NCBI GenBank assembly: GCA_015490455.1
Contig: WFXU01000011.1
Span: 12,501-74,315 of the forward strand
Reading direction: 5' to 3'
Length of the DNA stretch: 61,815 bases
From: Hyphomicrobiales bacterium
Lineage (GTDB): Bacteria > Pseudomonadota > Alphaproteobacteria > Rhizobiales > Devosiaceae
Shown: piece after piece, positions 20,347-30,693 of the stretch
Layout of the letters: the number at the start of each line of letters is the position of its first letter
Numbering within the stretch: the stretch's first letter is position 1
Program-made: the position numbers and the translations under genes
Notes under the pieces: generated by a model
Seen by the model: the letters and a program-made list of their open reading frames with translations, nothing else
Databases searched by the model: none
What the model was told of the DNA's origin: nothing

Positions 20347-21292
20347 ACAAAAATCCCCCGCTAATAAATCTTTTTTCCAAAAATTTGCAAATATTTTTGC
20401 TCCAAACTCATCTTCGCTGCGTGATGATTTATTTAAGGCCTTAAAGGAAAAAAATGCGCAAAGCGAAATTTTTTCCAGCACTGAGCGCACAATGTTGCTA
20501 AATGTATTAAAACTTTCAAATAGCCGCGTTGAAGATGTAATGGTGCCGCGCGCTGACATTGAGGCCATAGAGCAAAGTGAAAATGTTGCTTCACTAATTG
20601 AGCTTTTCCGTTTAGCGGCACATTCGCGCTTGCCCATTTATGATGATAATCTTGATAATGTGTTGGGCTTTATTCACATAAAGGATGTGTTGGAAAAATT
20701 AACAGAAAAAATTGAAAAGCCAAATGGGGAAATTAAAGAAAAATCGACCCCAATAATTAAATTCAGAACTAATTTATTAAAACAAAAAATAAGTTCGCTA
20801 AATCTGGTGCGTAAATTAATTTTTGTGCCTCCCTCAATGGCGGTTGCAGATTTACTGCAACAAATGCAGGCCAGCAGAATCCATATGGCAATGGTGATAG
20901 ATGAATATGGGGGCACCGATGGTTTGGTCACTATTGAAGATTTATTAGAAGTGGTAGTTGGCGATATTGAAGATGAGCATGATGATGATGATGGAGAGCT
21001 GATTAAACAAATTGGTGAAAATATTTTTATAGCCGATGCGCGGGTTGAGTTAAACGAATTGCACTCTATATTAGGCAATGAATTTAATCCGGAACAATAT
21101 ATTGAAGATGCTGATACTTTGGGAGGGTTAATTTTTGACTTACTTGACAGAGTGCCAGTGCGCGGCGAGGTAATTACAAAATTAAAGGGGTTTGAATTTG
21201 AAATTATTGAAGCTGATCCGCGCCGAATAAAAAAGGTTGCTGTCAGAAAAACTAAGCGCCCCTATCAAAAACGAACCAAACCGCTGAAATAA
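20336..21292 (+). CDS. ybeX: hemolysin-family CorC/YbeX CBS-domain protein
   Basis: This 318-residue cytosolic protein has two CBS domains (MVPRADIEAIEQSENV, near 65, and IHMAMVIDEYGGTDGLVTIEDLLE, near 190) and a C-terminal CorC/HlyC transporter-associated domain (LGGLIFDLLDRVPVRGE near 263). The acidic GDIEDEHDDDDGE lies between them. Related CorC proteins are linked to magnesium/cobalt efflux, and YbeX has been tied to ribosome metabolism; no DUF21 membrane domain is present. It is the usual gene between ybeY and lnt and overlaps ybeY by 11 bases. Confidence 0.93.
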   Translation: MKNKQKSPANKSFFQKFANIFAPNSSSLRDDLFKALKEKNAQSEIFSSTERTMLLNVLKLSNSRVEDVMVPRADIEAIEQSENVASLIELFRLAAHSRLPIYDDNLDNVLGFIHIKDVLEKLTEKIEKPNGEIKEKSTPIIKFRTNLLKQKISSLNLVRKLIFVPPSMAVADLLQQMQASRIHMAMVIDEYGGTDGLVTIEDLLEVVVGDIEDEHDDDDGELIKQIGENIFIADARVELNELHSILGNEFNPEQYIEDADTLGGLIFDLLDRVPVRGEVITKLKGFEFEIIEADPRRIKKVAVRKTKRPYQKRTKPLK

Positions 21293-21295
21293 ATT

Positions 21296-22903
21296 ATGAA
21301 TAAATTAGCCGAATTTGCTATTTTATCTTATGGTCAAAAAAGGGCTTTATTATTGATTTTTTTTGGCGCAATTGCCGCTCTTTCTGTGCCGCCCCTATTT
21401 ATTTTACCTGCTATTTTTATTGCTTTTCCTGTTTGGGTCTGGTGTCTTGATGGGGCTGAAAAAAAGAGCGGTTATAAGAAAATATTTGCCCCTAGTTTTA
21501 CCATTGGTTGGTATTTTGGATTTGGATATTTTTTACTATCCCTACATTGGATTGGGGCAGCCTTTTTTGTGGATGGGGGCTGGATTATAGCTTTAATGCC
21601 GCTGGCAATAATTATTTTAGCTGGCTTTTTGGCAATATTTTGGGCTTTTGCATCATTTTTTGCGCATATTTTTTGGAGTGATAATTTTCTAAGAATAATA
21701 GCTTTAGCCCTTTTTGTTAGTTTATTTGAATATTTACGTTCATTTTTATTTACTGGCTTTCCATTTAACCAAATAGGTTATGCGCTGACATTAAATGATC
21801 AATTTGCTCAGCTAAGTGCATTTATCGGCATAAATGGAATGAATTTTCTAGCACTTTTTTTGGCGATGCTTCCCGCGCTAATTTGGCCAAAAAGCACTCA
21901 GAATATATTAATTCGCTTCCTGCCCGCCTCTTTTATTATAATTATACTGGCCGGCCAGTTTTTATTTGGTCAATATCGTATTGCAAATACGGTTTTGCTT
22001 GAGCGTAATGACGTAAAATTACGCCTTGTGCAGCCTGCAATAGATCAATCACAAAAATGGCAGGCAAATAATCAAACAATGATTATGGAAAAATTATTTT
22101 CTCTTTCTCAAACCAAACTTAGCCTAACCGATGCGGGCATAAATGGGGTTACTTATATTATCTGGCCCGAAGCGGCTATTCCATTTTATCTTTCCGATTA
22201 TCCGTCATATTTAGCGCAAATTGCCGTTATGCTACCTTTGGGCAAAAGTTTAATTACCGGCGCCCCAAGAAAGGAATTTGCTGATAAGGATGGTGAAAAA
22301 AAATCATATAATTCTATTTTTATCATAAATTCCTCTGGCGAAATAATTGATGCATATGATAAAACTCATTTAGTGCCATTTGCTGAATATTTACCTTTTA
22401 GAAGTTTTTTTGCCAAATTAGGAATAAAACAATTTGTTCCCGGAAATGATGGCTGGTTTGCAGGTTCCAAACGGAAAATTTTACAATCTCCGGGCGCGCC
22501 ATCCTTTTTGCCTTTGATCTGTTATGAGGCTGTTTTTTCTGGGCAATTAGGCGAACAAATAAAACAGGCCGACTTTATTCTTAATTTGACAAATGATAGT
22601 TGGTTTGACGGTTCAATAGGTCCTTTACAACATTTTTATCATGCCAGAGTGCGCGCCATAGAAGAAGGGAAAAGCCTGGTTCGTGTTGCAAATTCTGGCA
22701 TAACAGCCCTTATTAACCCTTTAGGACAAATTGAGGCTTCTCTAAAACAAGGAGAGGCTGCAATTTTAGATATTTTCCCCATTAACCCAATAAAGGAAAC
22801 ATTTTTCGCAAAATATAAAAATAAGCCATTTCTTATTTTTTCATTATTTTTGCTGATTATTTTATCTTTACAAAAAATATTTCTATATAATAAAAAATTA
22901 TGA
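21296..22903 (+). CDS. lnt: apolipoprotein N-acyltransferase
   Basis: This 535-residue inner-membrane enzyme adds the third acyl chain to lipoproteins. The N-terminal half has about six membrane segments. The nitrilase-type periplasmic domain carries the expected catalytic residues: Glu in WPEAAIPF (near 292), Lys in YDKTHLVPFAEYLPF (near 357) and Cys409 in LICYEAVFS. A last membrane segment lies near 510-530. The LppC-like lipoprotein at 10.8 kb would be a substrate. An AT-rich 9-bp hairpin (22903-22922) followed by GTTTT could be a weak terminator. Confidence 0.95.
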   Translation: MNKLAEFAILSYGQKRALLLIFFGAIAALSVPPLFILPAIFIAFPVWVWCLDGAEKKSGYKKIFAPSFTIGWYFGFGYFLLSLHWIGAAFFVDGGWIIALMPLAIIILAGFLAIFWAFASFFAHIFWSDNFLRIIALALFVSLFEYLRSFLFTGFPFNQIGYALTLNDQFAQLSAFIGINGMNFLALFLAMLPALIWPKSTQNILIRFLPASFIIIILAGQFLFGQYRIANTVLLERNDVKLRLVQPAIDQSQKWQANNQTMIMEKLFSLSQTKLSLTDAGINGVTYIIWPEAAIPFYLSDYPSYLAQIAVMLPLGKSLITGAPRKEFADKDGEKKSYNSIFIINSSGEIIDAYDKTHLVPFAEYLPFRSFFAKLGIKQFVPGNDGWFAGSKRKILQSPGAPSFLPLICYEAVFSGQLGEQIKQADFILNLTNDSWFDGSIGPLQHFYHARVRAIEEGKSLVRVANSGITALINPLGQIEASLKQGEAAILDIFPINPIKETFFAKYKNKPFLIFSLFLLIILSLQKIFLYNKKL

Positions 22904-23002
22904 TATAAAGATTTCTTTATATGTTTTGACGATAATAAATTTACCGGCTATAAGATAGGCGATTTTAGGCTTAAGCCATAATATTAATTTAGGGGATATA
23001 TT

Positions 23003-24247
23003 TTGCGAGAAATTCATTATTTTACATCTGAATCTGTTTCTGAAGGCCATCCTGATAAAGTATGTGATAGAATATCTGATGAAATTGTTGATATGATCTA
23101 TAAGGAGGCCAAAAAGACCGGAACAGATCCTTCACATATAAGGGTAGCTTGTGAGACTATGGCCACCACCAACCGCGTGATAATTGCTGGTGAGGTGCGT
23201 GTTCCTCCAACTTTGATAAAAAAGGATAAAAATGGTAATGATATTATCAATCCTACCAAATTCAAATCGGCAGCCAGGCGGGCAATAAAAGATATTGGCT
23301 ATGAGCAAAATGGTTTTAATTGGAAAACTGTAAAAATTGACGTTCTGTTACATTTTCAATCTTCTGATATTGGGCAGGGTGTTGATAATGCTTCTGATCA
23401 ACAGGGAACGGAAGGGGCAGGTGATCAGGGCATAATGTTTGGTTATGCTTGTCAGGATACTCCCGCCCTTATGCCGGCTCCACTTTATTATGCGCATAAA
23501 ATTTTAGAGCTTTTGGCAAAGGCAAGAAAAGAAAAAATAGGTGATGCGGCAAAATTAGGACCCGACGCCAAATCGCAAATTACCGTAAAATATATAAATG
23601 ACATGCCAAAAGAGGTTACGCAAATTGTGCTTTCTACTCAACATTTAGATGAGAGTTGGGATAGTGGAAAAGTGCGTGAAGTTGTTGAACCCTATATTAG
23701 GCAGGCATTGGAAGGTTTGCCAATAGCTGATAATTGTGTCTGGCATGTTAATCCAACCGGTAAATTTACCATTGGTGGTCCTGATGGTGATGCGGGGCTT
23801 ACTGGACGTAAAATAATTGTGGATACTTATGGCGGGGCAGCGCCACATGGGGGCGGCGCTTTTTCTGGTAAAGATACAACAAAGGTTGATAGGAGCGCGG
23901 CCTATGCTGCGCGTTATTTGGCCAAAAATATTATTGGCGCAAAATTGGCTAAGCGCTGCACAATCCAGCTTTCTTATGCGATTGGGGTAGCCAGACCTTT
24001 ATCTATATTTGTTGATACTGATGGCACGGGAAAGGTTGATGATAGCTTATTAGAAAAAGTAATTTTTGAGGTAATGGACCTTTCTCCAACTGGTATTCGT
24101 GCTCATTTACAGCTTAATAGGCCAATTTATGCCAAAACTGCCGCTTATGGACATTTTGGGCGTAAGCCAGGAAGAGATGGTTCTTTTTCTTGGGAAAGGC
24201 TAGATCTTGTCAAACCAATAAAGGCTGCACTAAAAGCCTATAGTTAG
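23003..24247 (+). CDS. metK: S-adenosylmethionine synthetase
   Basis: This 414-residue enzyme makes S-adenosylmethionine from ATP and methionine. [14 protein letters not shown] at 15-28, the hexapeptide-like [12 protein letters not shown] near 138, and [19 protein letters not shown] with the P-loop-like signature are all present. The start is TTG at 23003 with AGGGGA eight bases upstream. The alphaproteobacterial form is a little longer than in E. coli (384), as here. The 99-base upstream gap shows no SAM riboswitch that I can recognise, and the XRE-type regulator often found between lnt and metK in Rhizobiales is absent. Confidence 0.97.
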   Translation: MREIHYFTSESVSEGHPDKVCDRISDEIVDMIYKEAKKTGTDPSHIRVACETMATTNRVIIAGEVRVPPTLIKKDKNGNDIINPTKFKSAARRAIKDIGYEQNGFNWKTVKIDVLLHFQSSDIGQGVDNASDQQGTEGAGDQGIMFGYACQDTPALMPAPLYYAHKILELLAKARKEKIGDAAKLGPDAKSQITVKYINDMPKEVTQIVLSTQHLDESWDSGKVREVVEPYIRQALEGLPIADNCVWHVNPTGKFTIGGPDGDAGLTGRKIIVDTYGGAAPHGGGAFSGKDTTKVDRSAAYAARYLAKNIIGAKLAKRCTIQLSYAIGVARPLSIFVDTDGTGKVDDSLLEKVIFEVMDLSPTGIRAHLQLNRPIYAKTAAYGHFGRKPGRDGSFSWERLDLVKPIKAALKAYS

Positions 24248-24258
24248 AATATTTAACT

Positions 24259-24987
24259 ATGGGGCTTTTGTTGAAAGCTGATAATAATTTGCCGGGAAAA
24301 AAGAAATATGCTGAAAGGGCCTTTTTTGGCCGTAAGTCCGGTAAGCGAATGCTTAAGGGGCAGCAAATTTTATTTACCCAGCTCTTGCCATCATTAGAAA
24401 TAAAATTAACGAAAGACCAGCAATTTGATCCGCAGGAAATTTTCCAAAATAAACAAAAAATAATTTTAGAAATTGGCTATGGCGGGGGGGAGCATATAGC
24501 GAAAAAGGCAAAGCAATATCAAAATTACGGATTTATCGGTTGTGAAGTATTTAGTGGTGGAATTGGAAAATTATTAAAATTAATAGATAGGGAAAAAATC
24601 AATAATATCGCCCTGTTTAACGATGATGCGCTCAAATTATTAAACGCTCTAAAAGAGAATTCTATTGATGAAATATATTTATTATATCCTGATCCATGGC
24701 CAAAGAAAAAACATCATAAGCGCCGTTTTATCTCAAAATTAACCCTTGAAAAAATGGCCAAAGTGCTAAAAAAGGGCGCAAAATTTTATTTTGCAACCGA
24801 TATTGAAGATTATGCAAACTGGACTTTAGCCCATATTTTACAACATAAGGATTTTTCGCTTAATCTTGGCCCGCCAGCTTCCTGGCACCAACCATTTAGC
24901 GATTGGGTAGAAACCAGATATGAACAAAAGGCACGTAGAGAAAAAAGACTAAAATCATTTTATTTCACTTTTATATATAAGGGTTGA
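24259..24987 (+). CDS. trmB: tRNA (guanine-46-N7)-methyltransferase
   Basis: This 242-residue SAM-dependent methyltransferase makes m7G46 in the variable loop of tRNA. The SAM-binding loop is LEIGYGGGEHIAKKA near residue 71; a Tyr replaces the more usual Phe. The signature LYPDPWPKKKHHKRRF lies near 145, and the C-terminal TRYEQKA-type block is present (VETRYEQKARREKR). It starts 11 bases after metK and probably shares its transcript. The product of metK is its cofactor. Confidence 0.95.
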   Translation: MGLLLKADNNLPGKKKYAERAFFGRKSGKRMLKGQQILFTQLLPSLEIKLTKDQQFDPQEIFQNKQKIILEIGYGGGEHIAKKAKQYQNYGFIGCEVFSGGIGKLLKLIDREKINNIALFNDDALKLLNALKENSIDEIYLLYPDPWPKKKHHKRRFISKLTLEKMAKVLKKGAKFYFATDIEDYANWTLAHILQHKDFSLNLGPPASWHQPFSDWVETRYEQKARREKRLKSFYFTFIYKG

Positions 24988-25039
24988 AATTTTACTTATA
25001 TTCATTTATAGGAAAGTGGTAAAGTCTCTGAAATTTAGG

Positions 25040-25070
25040 GAGTGGGTGCCAAAAGGCTCCGCTCTTTTTT
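25040..25070 (+). terminator. terminator or attenuator between trmB and rimP
   Basis: A stem of about ten pairs (GAGTGGG-T-GCC, 25040-25050, with GGCTCCGCTC, 25055-25064; one bulged T and a few G-U pairs) closes an AAAA loop and is followed by six T. It lies 12 bases before the rimP start. It may end the metK-trmB transcript, or act as a leader attenuator for the rimP-nusA-infB operon, which is autoregulated in other bacteria. Confidence 0.7.
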
Positions 25071-25082
25071 ATTGCTTAAATA

Positions 25083-25691
25083 ATGGCTCAAATAGGTGAG
25101 AAATTGAATTCAAAACGCTATATTAGCGAAAGCGCATTAGAGGCAAATATTGCCAAAATTGTTACTCCAATCGCCAATGATATGGGGTATGAATTGGTGC
25201 GCGTAAAAATATTAAATAATAGGGGCACAATTTTACAAATTATGGCCGAAGATAAAAATGGTAATTTTTCAATTGCGGATTGTGAAAAATTGAGCCGCGA
25301 ACTAAGTCCGGCTCTTGATGTAGAAGAACCAATAAAGGGAGCTTATTCACTAGAAGTTTCTTCACCCGGCATTGATAGGCCTCTGGTTAGGGCAAAAGAT
25401 TTTGCCAATTATATTGGGCATGAAGCAAAAATTGAGTTGAAAAATATGCTTGATGGACGCAAACATTTTCGCGGAGAAATTATAGTAAGTGATGAAAATT
25501 CAGTTACGTTAAAATTAAAAAATATTCCCTTAACAATGGAGCAAAATTGTAAAATTGAGTTAGAGCAAATAGCCAGCGCCAAACTAATTATGAGCGATAA
25601 ATTGCTCGAACAAGCGAGAAAAAAACAGCAAAATGATAACAGCCTTGATAGTGATGATATTGAAATAATCACAGAAGATTATCAGAGATAA
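25083..25691 (+). CDS. rimP: ribosome maturation factor RimP
   Basis: This 202-residue protein is needed for 30S subunit maturation. The N-terminal alpha/beta domain (about 25-95) ends with YSLEVSSPGIDRPLVRAKDF, the family signature. The Sm-like C-terminal domain follows (about 100-165). The tail is acidic and rich in Asp, as in rhizobial RimP. It is the first gene of the rimP-nusA-ylxR-infB-rbfA cluster; nusA begins 28 bases later. ATG 25083 follows a hairpin with a U-tract. Confidence 0.94.
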   Translation: MAQIGEKLNSKRYISESALEANIAKIVTPIANDMGYELVRVKILNNRGTILQIMAEDKNGNFSIADCEKLSRELSPALDVEEPIKGAYSLEVSSPGIDRPLVRAKDFANYIGHEAKIELKNMLDGRKHFRGEIIVSDENSVTLKLKNIPLTMEQNCKIELEQIASAKLIMSDKLLEQARKKQQNDNSLDSDDIEIITEDYQR

Positions 25692-25719
25692 GAAGGCAGA
25701 GATAATAGGAGAGAATATA

Positions 25720-27339
25720 ATGGGTGTTTCCGCCAATCGTTTGGAACTTTTACAAATTGCCGATGCAGTTGCGCGCGAAAAATCAATAGACCGGCTGATT
25801 GTTATTGAAGCAATGCAAGATGCTATTCAAAAAGCGGCGCGCTCACGCTATGGTGCAGAGACTGAAGTTAAAGCCGAAATAAATCCCAAAACTGGTGAAT
25901 TGCGTTTATGGCGATTATTGGAAATTGTAGAAAATGTTGAAGAGCCATCACGCGAAATCTCACTTGAAGATGCAAGAAAAAAAGCGCCAGAGGCTGAATT
26001 AGGCCAATATATTTCCGAGCCGCTCCCCCCAATTGAGTTTGGACGTATTGCCGCCCAATCTGCCAAGCAGGTCATTGTGCAAAAAGTGCGCGATGCTGAG
26101 CGGGAAAATATTTATAATGAATATTGTGATCGCATTGGCGAAATTATTAATGGCACTGTAAAACGCGTTGAATATGGCAATGTAATTGTTGATCTGGGCA
26201 AGGGGGAGGCAATTATCAGGCGTGATGAACTTATTCCACGCGAAACTTTTCGCTATGGTGATAGGGTGCGTGCCTATATTTACGATGTTAGGCGCGAGCA
26301 GCGTGGCCCGCAAATTTTTCTTTCAAGAACTCACCCCCAATTTATGGCAAAATTATTTATGCAAGAAGTGCCAGAAATTTATGATGGCATTATTACAATT
26401 CGCTCAATTGCTCGAGATCCAGGCTCAAGAGCAAAAATTGCCGTATCTTCAACTGATAGTTCAATAGATCCGGTTGGGGCTTGCGTTGGTATGCGTGGCT
26501 CACGTGTGCAAGCGGTAGTAAATGAGTTACAGGGTGAAAAAGTTGATATTATCCAATGGACTGATAATATTGCAGATCTTGTGGTGGCCGCTTTGCAACC
26601 TGCACAGGTAACAAAGGTCGTGCTTGATGAGCAAAGCGAAAAAATTGAGGCAGTAGTGCCCGATGAACAATTATCATTAGCCATTGGCCGGCGTGGGCAA
26701 AATGTTCGTTTGGCCTCTCAATTAATCGGCTGGGATATAGATATTTTAACCGAGCAGGATGAAAGCGAAAGGCGCAATAAGGAATTTATCGATCGTACCG
26801 AATTATTTATGGCTTCGCTTGATGTAGATGAAATGCTAGCGCAATTACTTGCCTCAGAAGGTTTTACCTCTATTGAGGATTTAGCCTATATTGAACTTGA
26901 GGAAATAGCCTCAATTCAGGGTCTTGATAATGATATGGCTACTGAATTGCAAAATCGCGCTATTGAATATTTGAACGAAAAGGAAATAGTGCTTGATGAG
27001 GAGCGCAAAAAATTAGGCGTTAGCGATGATTTATATGATATTTCCGGTATGAACGCCGCAATGTTAGTTGCGCTTGGCAAGGAAAATATAAAAACTATTG
27101 AAGATTTTGCCGGTTGTGCTGCCGATGATCTGGTTGGTTGGATTGAAAAGGGTAAAGAGGAAACAAAAAGATTTACGGGCATATTTTCTTCTCTTCCAGT
27201 AAGTCGCGAAGAAGCAGAGGCAATGATTTTAGAAGCGCGTATTAAGGCTGGCTGGATTGAAAAAGAAGAAAGCGAGCAAAGCGAAGAAATTAATCAGGAA
27301 GAACAATTAGAAGAGGAGGATAAAAATAAGGGAGAATAA
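25720..27339 (+). CDS. nusA: transcription termination/antitermination protein NusA
   Basis: This 539-residue RNA polymerase-associated protein controls pausing, termination and antitermination. Domains in order: N-terminal RNAP-binding (1-125), S1 (about 135-200, GEIINGTVKRVEYGNVIVDL), KH1 (DPVGACVGMRGSRVQAV near 250) and KH2 (LSLAIGRRGQNVRLASQL near 320). Then come two helix-hairpin-helix acidic repeats (about 365-425 and 440-495) and a Glu-rich tail. This is the full proteobacterial arrangement. GGAGAGAA before the ATG supports the start. ylxR follows after 5 bases. Confidence 0.97.
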   Translation: MGVSANRLELLQIADAVAREKSIDRLIVIEAMQDAIQKAARSRYGAETEVKAEINPKTGELRLWRLLEIVENVEEPSREISLEDARKKAPEAELGQYISEPLPPIEFGRIAAQSAKQVIVQKVRDAERENIYNEYCDRIGEIINGTVKRVEYGNVIVDLGKGEAIIRRDELIPRETFRYGDRVRAYIYDVRREQRGPQIFLSRTHPQFMAKLFMQEVPEIYDGIITIRSIARDPGSRAKIAVSSTDSSIDPVGACVGMRGSRVQAVVNELQGEKVDIIQWTDNIADLVVAALQPAQVTKVVLDEQSEKIEAVVPDEQLSLAIGRRGQNVRLASQLIGWDIDILTEQDESERRNKEFIDRTELFMASLDVDEMLAQLLASEGFTSIEDLAYIELEEIASIQGLDNDMATELQNRAIEYLNEKEIVLDEERKKLGVSDDLYDISGMNAAMLVALGKENIKTIEDFAGCAADDLVGWIEKGKEETKRFTGIFSSLPVSREEAEAMILEARIKAGWIEKEESEQSEEINQEEQLEEEDKNKGE

Positions 27340-27344
27340 TATAT

Positions 27345-27971
27345 ATGCACCAATCAAAGCGGGAGCAAAAAAGCACATTACGCCGATGTGCTTTAACCAG
27401 ACAAATAAAGCCGACAACAGATCTGGTTCGCTTTGTTTTATCGCCGGATAATATTATTGTTCCCGATATTGATGCAAAGGCTGGAGGGAAAGGAATTTGG
27501 ATAAGCCTCTCAAATATGGCGGTTAAAGAAGCTGCAAGGAAGAAAATATTTTCTGAAATATTATCTTCTGAAGTTAATTTACCGGAAGATCTTGCCCAAT
27601 TAGTGCAAAAACATTTGCAGCAGCGTTTATTGGGTTCGCTCGGATTGGCTAGAAAAGCAGGACAATTAGTAATTGGCGCCACAAAGACACTTAAGGCAAT
27701 AGAAAAAGGAAATATAAAAGCATTAATTATAGCAACTAACAGCGCAAGCGATATGAAAGAAAAAATTTTGCATAATGCTAAAACTAAATTAAAGCAACAA
27801 TCATATTTGCTTATTGATTTTTTGTCCTCAGAACAATTAAGTTTGGCATTGGGACAAGAAAATGTAGTATATGGCGCACTAATTAGTGGCACAATGGCTG
27901 ATTCTGCGCTAAAGCGTGCAGATAGGGTGGTTAGATATTTGCGCAATAATGGTTTGCAAACTATAAGATAG
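27345..27971 (+). CDS. YlxR/DUF448 RNA-binding protein with L7Ae-like domain
   Basis: This 208-residue protein has two domains. The N-terminal YlxR (DUF448) domain is seen in RRCALTRQIKPTTDLVRFV and GGKGIWISL. The C-terminal L7Ae/L30e-like domain starts near 85 with LLGSLGLARKAGQLVIGATKTL and continues to LSLALGQENVVYGAL. The usual Cys of the YlxR R-x-C block is kept (RRCALT). The two-domain form between nusA and infB is typical of alphaproteobacteria. The role is not defined beyond RNA binding. It is tightly spaced after nusA, so it is very likely co-transcribed. Confidence 0.92.
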   Translation: MHQSKREQKSTLRRCALTRQIKPTTDLVRFVLSPDNIIVPDIDAKAGGKGIWISLSNMAVKEAARKKIFSEILSSEVNLPEDLAQLVQKHLQQRLLGSLGLARKAGQLVIGATKTLKAIEKGNIKALIIATNSASDMKEKILHNAKTKLKQQSYLLIDFLSSEQLSLALGQENVVYGALISGTMADSALKRADRVVRYLRNNGLQTIR

Positions 27972-28023
27972 TGAAATAAGTATAAAATTGGTTATATAAT
28001 ATAAGGCAACAGTAAGAAGCTAA

Positions 28024-30687
28024 ATGAGTGAACAAAACGATAAAAATAATAAAAATAATAAGAGTGAGAGCGGCAAAAAAACCCTCTCACTAAAGGGTGC
28101 TTCTTTGAGCGGAAAGACTTTGAGCCTATCTCGTTCTACCCGCTCAGTTGTTGTTGAAAAACGCACACGCAGAGTGTTAACTCCCAGCGCTAAGGGAGGG
28201 ATTCCCAGCCCAAAACCTCATCTTGGAGCCGCCCCAGTTATAAAAAAGCCCGTTTTAAGCGCCAAATCTCGGCCAGATAGTGATATAAAAAATGCTGAAC
28301 CAGCACCAGAAAAAAAGAGCGGCCTAACCGAAAGTGAAGCTATTGCCCGCGAAAAAGTTTTGCGCGAAGCAGCAAAGCGGCAAAATATGGAAAAGCTAAA
28401 ATTTGCCGAAGAAGAAAAAAAACGCGCTTTAGAAGCGCAAAAGCGTAAGGATAAGAGACAAAAAGAACTTGAACAAGAACAGATAAAACAGGCTACGCAA
28501 AATAAAGAAGAGGTAAAAACCAAACCAGAAGATAAAGCCAAACAAGAAAAAGAGACAAAGAAACAAAATGAAACAGCCCTAAGAACTGTAGAAAAAGAAA
28601 AGGAAAAAAAGCAAAAACCTATTGAGCCGCCAATATTATCAGTTGAGGATTTGGCAGCAAAACAAGAAAGAATGACAAGGGGTGGGCGCTCCGGAGCCAA
28701 TTTTAAGGCTCCCTTAGTTGATAAGGAAGAGTTAGAGCGTGCCCGTAAAGCCGCTCGCCCTGCCCCTTCTCCCTCAAGGCGGAACCAGTTTGGCACAAAT
28801 ACACGTTCAAAACTTACCATCACCTCTGCTCTAAGTGATGGTGGAGATAGAGAGCGCGCCCCTTCTTTGGCCGCTATGAAACGTCGGCGGGAAAAACAAA
28901 AAAATAAACCTCGTGAAGCACAACCAAAAGTTCACCGCGAAGTTATTCTGCCCGAAGTAATAACTGTGCAAGAACTAGCCAATCGTATGTCTGAACGCTC
29001 AGTTGATGTGATTAAACTATTAATGCAGCAAGGGCAAATGGCAACTATTAACGATGTGCTTGATGCAGATACAGCAGAATTAATAGCTACCGAATTAGGC
29101 CATACAGTAAAGCGGGTTGCAGAAAGCGATGTGGAGGAAGGATTATTTGAAGATATTGCGGATGATAATGAAGAAGATCTTGAGCCAAGACCTCCGGTTG
29201 TGACTATTATGGGACATGTTGATCATGGTAAGACTTCTTTGCTTGATGCGATAAGAGAGGCTAATGTTGTTTCTTCAGAGGCCGGAGGCATAACCCAACA
29301 TATCGGCGCCTATCAGGTTGAAAAAAACGGGCAAATAATTACCTTTTTGGATACGCCAGGCCATGAAGCATTTACCGCTATGCGGGCGCGTGGAGCACAA
29401 GCTACCGATATAGCTGTTTTGGTCGTTGCAGCAGATGATAGTGTTATGCCGCAAACTATAGAATCAATTAAACATGCAAAAGCCGCTAATATTCCAATAA
29501 TTATTGCGATAAATAAAATTGATAAAGCCAATGCCGACCCTAATAAGGTTAGAACGGAATTATTACAGCATGAAATAGTTGTTGAATCTATGGGTGGGGA
29601 TGTATTGGAAGTTGAGGTTTCGGCGCTTAAAAAAATAAATTTAGATAAATTATTAGAAAATATTCTCTTACAAGCAGAATTATTAGAGCTCAAGGCTAAT
29701 CCAAAAGGGCGTGCGCAAGGCATAGTTATTGAGGCAAAATTAGATAAGGGGCGTGGCGCGGTTGCGACTGCTTTAGTGCAGCGGGGCATATTAAGGGTTG
29801 GTGATATTGTGGTCGCCGGCTCCGAATGGGCACGGGTGCGCGCTCTTATTAATGATAAGGGAGAGCAGGTAAAACAGGCATCGCCCTCAACTCCGGTGGA
29901 AATTTTAGGTTTTAGTGGTGTGCCAAAGGCAGGCGATCGTTTTTCAGTTGTTAAAGATGAGGCAAAGGCGCGCGAAATTACCGAATATCGCAAAAGATCA
30001 ATGCGTGAAAAATCAGCAATTGGCGGGGCAACTTCACTTGAACAAATGATGGACCAGCTAAAAAATGCCAATATTGCCCGTTTCCCCCTCATTATCAAGG
30101 CAGATGTGCAAGGTTCGGTTGAAGCAATAAGCGCAGCGTTAGAAAAATTGACCACCGATGAAGTATCGGCACAAATTTTAATGGCTGGCGTTGGTGGTAT
30201 TACCGAAAGTGATGTAACTTTAGCCCAAGCGTCAAAAGCTGTTATTTTAGGTTTTAATGTGCGGGCTAATAAACAGGCACGCGAAGCTGCTACGCGGGAA
30301 AATATAGAAATTCGCTATTATAATATTATTTATGATCTTGTTGATGATATTAAGGGGGCAATGTCTGGTCTATTAGCCCCTGAAAGGCGGGAAACATTTA
30401 TTGGTTATGCGAAAATTCTAGAAATATTTAATATTTCAAAAATTGGAAAAGTTGCTGGTTGTTTGGTAACTGAAGGAATAGTTGAACGTGGCTCTGGTGT
30501 GCGCTTATTGCGTGATGATGTTGTCATTCATGAGGGAGAACTTTCAAGCCTTAAACGGTTTAAGGACGAAGTAAAAGAAGTGCAATCAGGGCAAGAATGC
30601 GGCATGGCATTTGCCAATTATCAAGATATACGCAAAGGCGATATTATTGAATGTTTTAGGGTTGAGCAAATAAAGCGCACTCTCTAA
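28024..30687 (+). CDS. infB: translation initiation factor IF-2
   Basis: This 887-residue GTPase delivers initiator tRNA to the 30S subunit. The first 300 or so residues are low-complexity, rich in Lys, Glu, Ala and Arg, and likely coiled-coil. The IF2_N domain follows near 312 ([20 protein letters not shown]). G1 is GHVDHGKT at 397-404, G3 is DTPGHEAF, G4 is NKID, and G5 follows with SALK. Domains II-IV (about 570-887) complete it. Length is normal. It is the central gene of the rimP-rbfA operon; rbfA starts 6 bases later. Confidence 0.97.
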   Translation: MSEQNDKNNKNNKSESGKKTLSLKGASLSGKTLSLSRSTRSVVVEKRTRRVLTPSAKGGIPSPKPHLGAAPVIKKPVLSAKSRPDSDIKNAEPAPEKKSGLTESEAIAREKVLREAAKRQNMEKLKFAEEEKKRALEAQKRKDKRQKELEQEQIKQATQNKEEVKTKPEDKAKQEKETKKQNETALRTVEKEKEKKQKPIEPPILSVEDLAAKQERMTRGGRSGANFKAPLVDKEELERARKAARPAPSPSRRNQFGTNTRSKLTITSALSDGGDRERAPSLAAMKRRREKQKNKPREAQPKVHREVILPEVITVQELANRMSERSVDVIKLLMQQGQMATINDVLDADTAELIATELGHTVKRVAESDVEEGLFEDIADDNEEDLEPRPPVVTIMGHVDHGKTSLLDAIREANVVSSEAGGITQHIGAYQVEKNGQIITFLDTPGHEAFTAMRARGAQATDIAVLVVAADDSVMPQTIESIKHAKAANIPIIIAINKIDKANADPNKVRTELLQHEIVVESMGGDVLEVEVSALKKINLDKLLENILLQAELLELKANPKGRAQGIVIEAKLDKGRGAVATALVQRGILRVGDIVVAGSEWARVRALINDKGEQVKQASPSTPVEILGFSGVPKAGDRFSVVKDEAKAREITEYRKRSMREKSAIGGATSLEQMMDQLKNANIARFPLIIKADVQGSVEAISAALEKLTTDEVSAQILMAGVGGITESDVTLAQASKAVILGFNVRANKQAREAATRENIEIRYYNIIYDLVDDIKGAMSGLLAPERRETFIGYAKILEIFNISKIGKVAGCLVTEGIVERGSGVRLLRDDVVIHEGELSSLKRFKDEVKEVQSGQECGMAFANYQDIRKGDIIECFRVEQIKRTL

Positions 30688-30693
30688 AGGATA

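Noticed and set aside
22904-23002. SAM riboswitch upstream of metK
   Set aside because: I found no SAM-I, SAM-II or SAM/SAH core in the 99-base gap; only a small AT-rich hairpin is present.
24985-24987. Possible reassignment of TGA, as in some very AT-rich alphaproteobacteria
   Set aside because: trmB and other genes end at TGA at the expected family length, and Trp is encoded by TGG, so the standard code is used.
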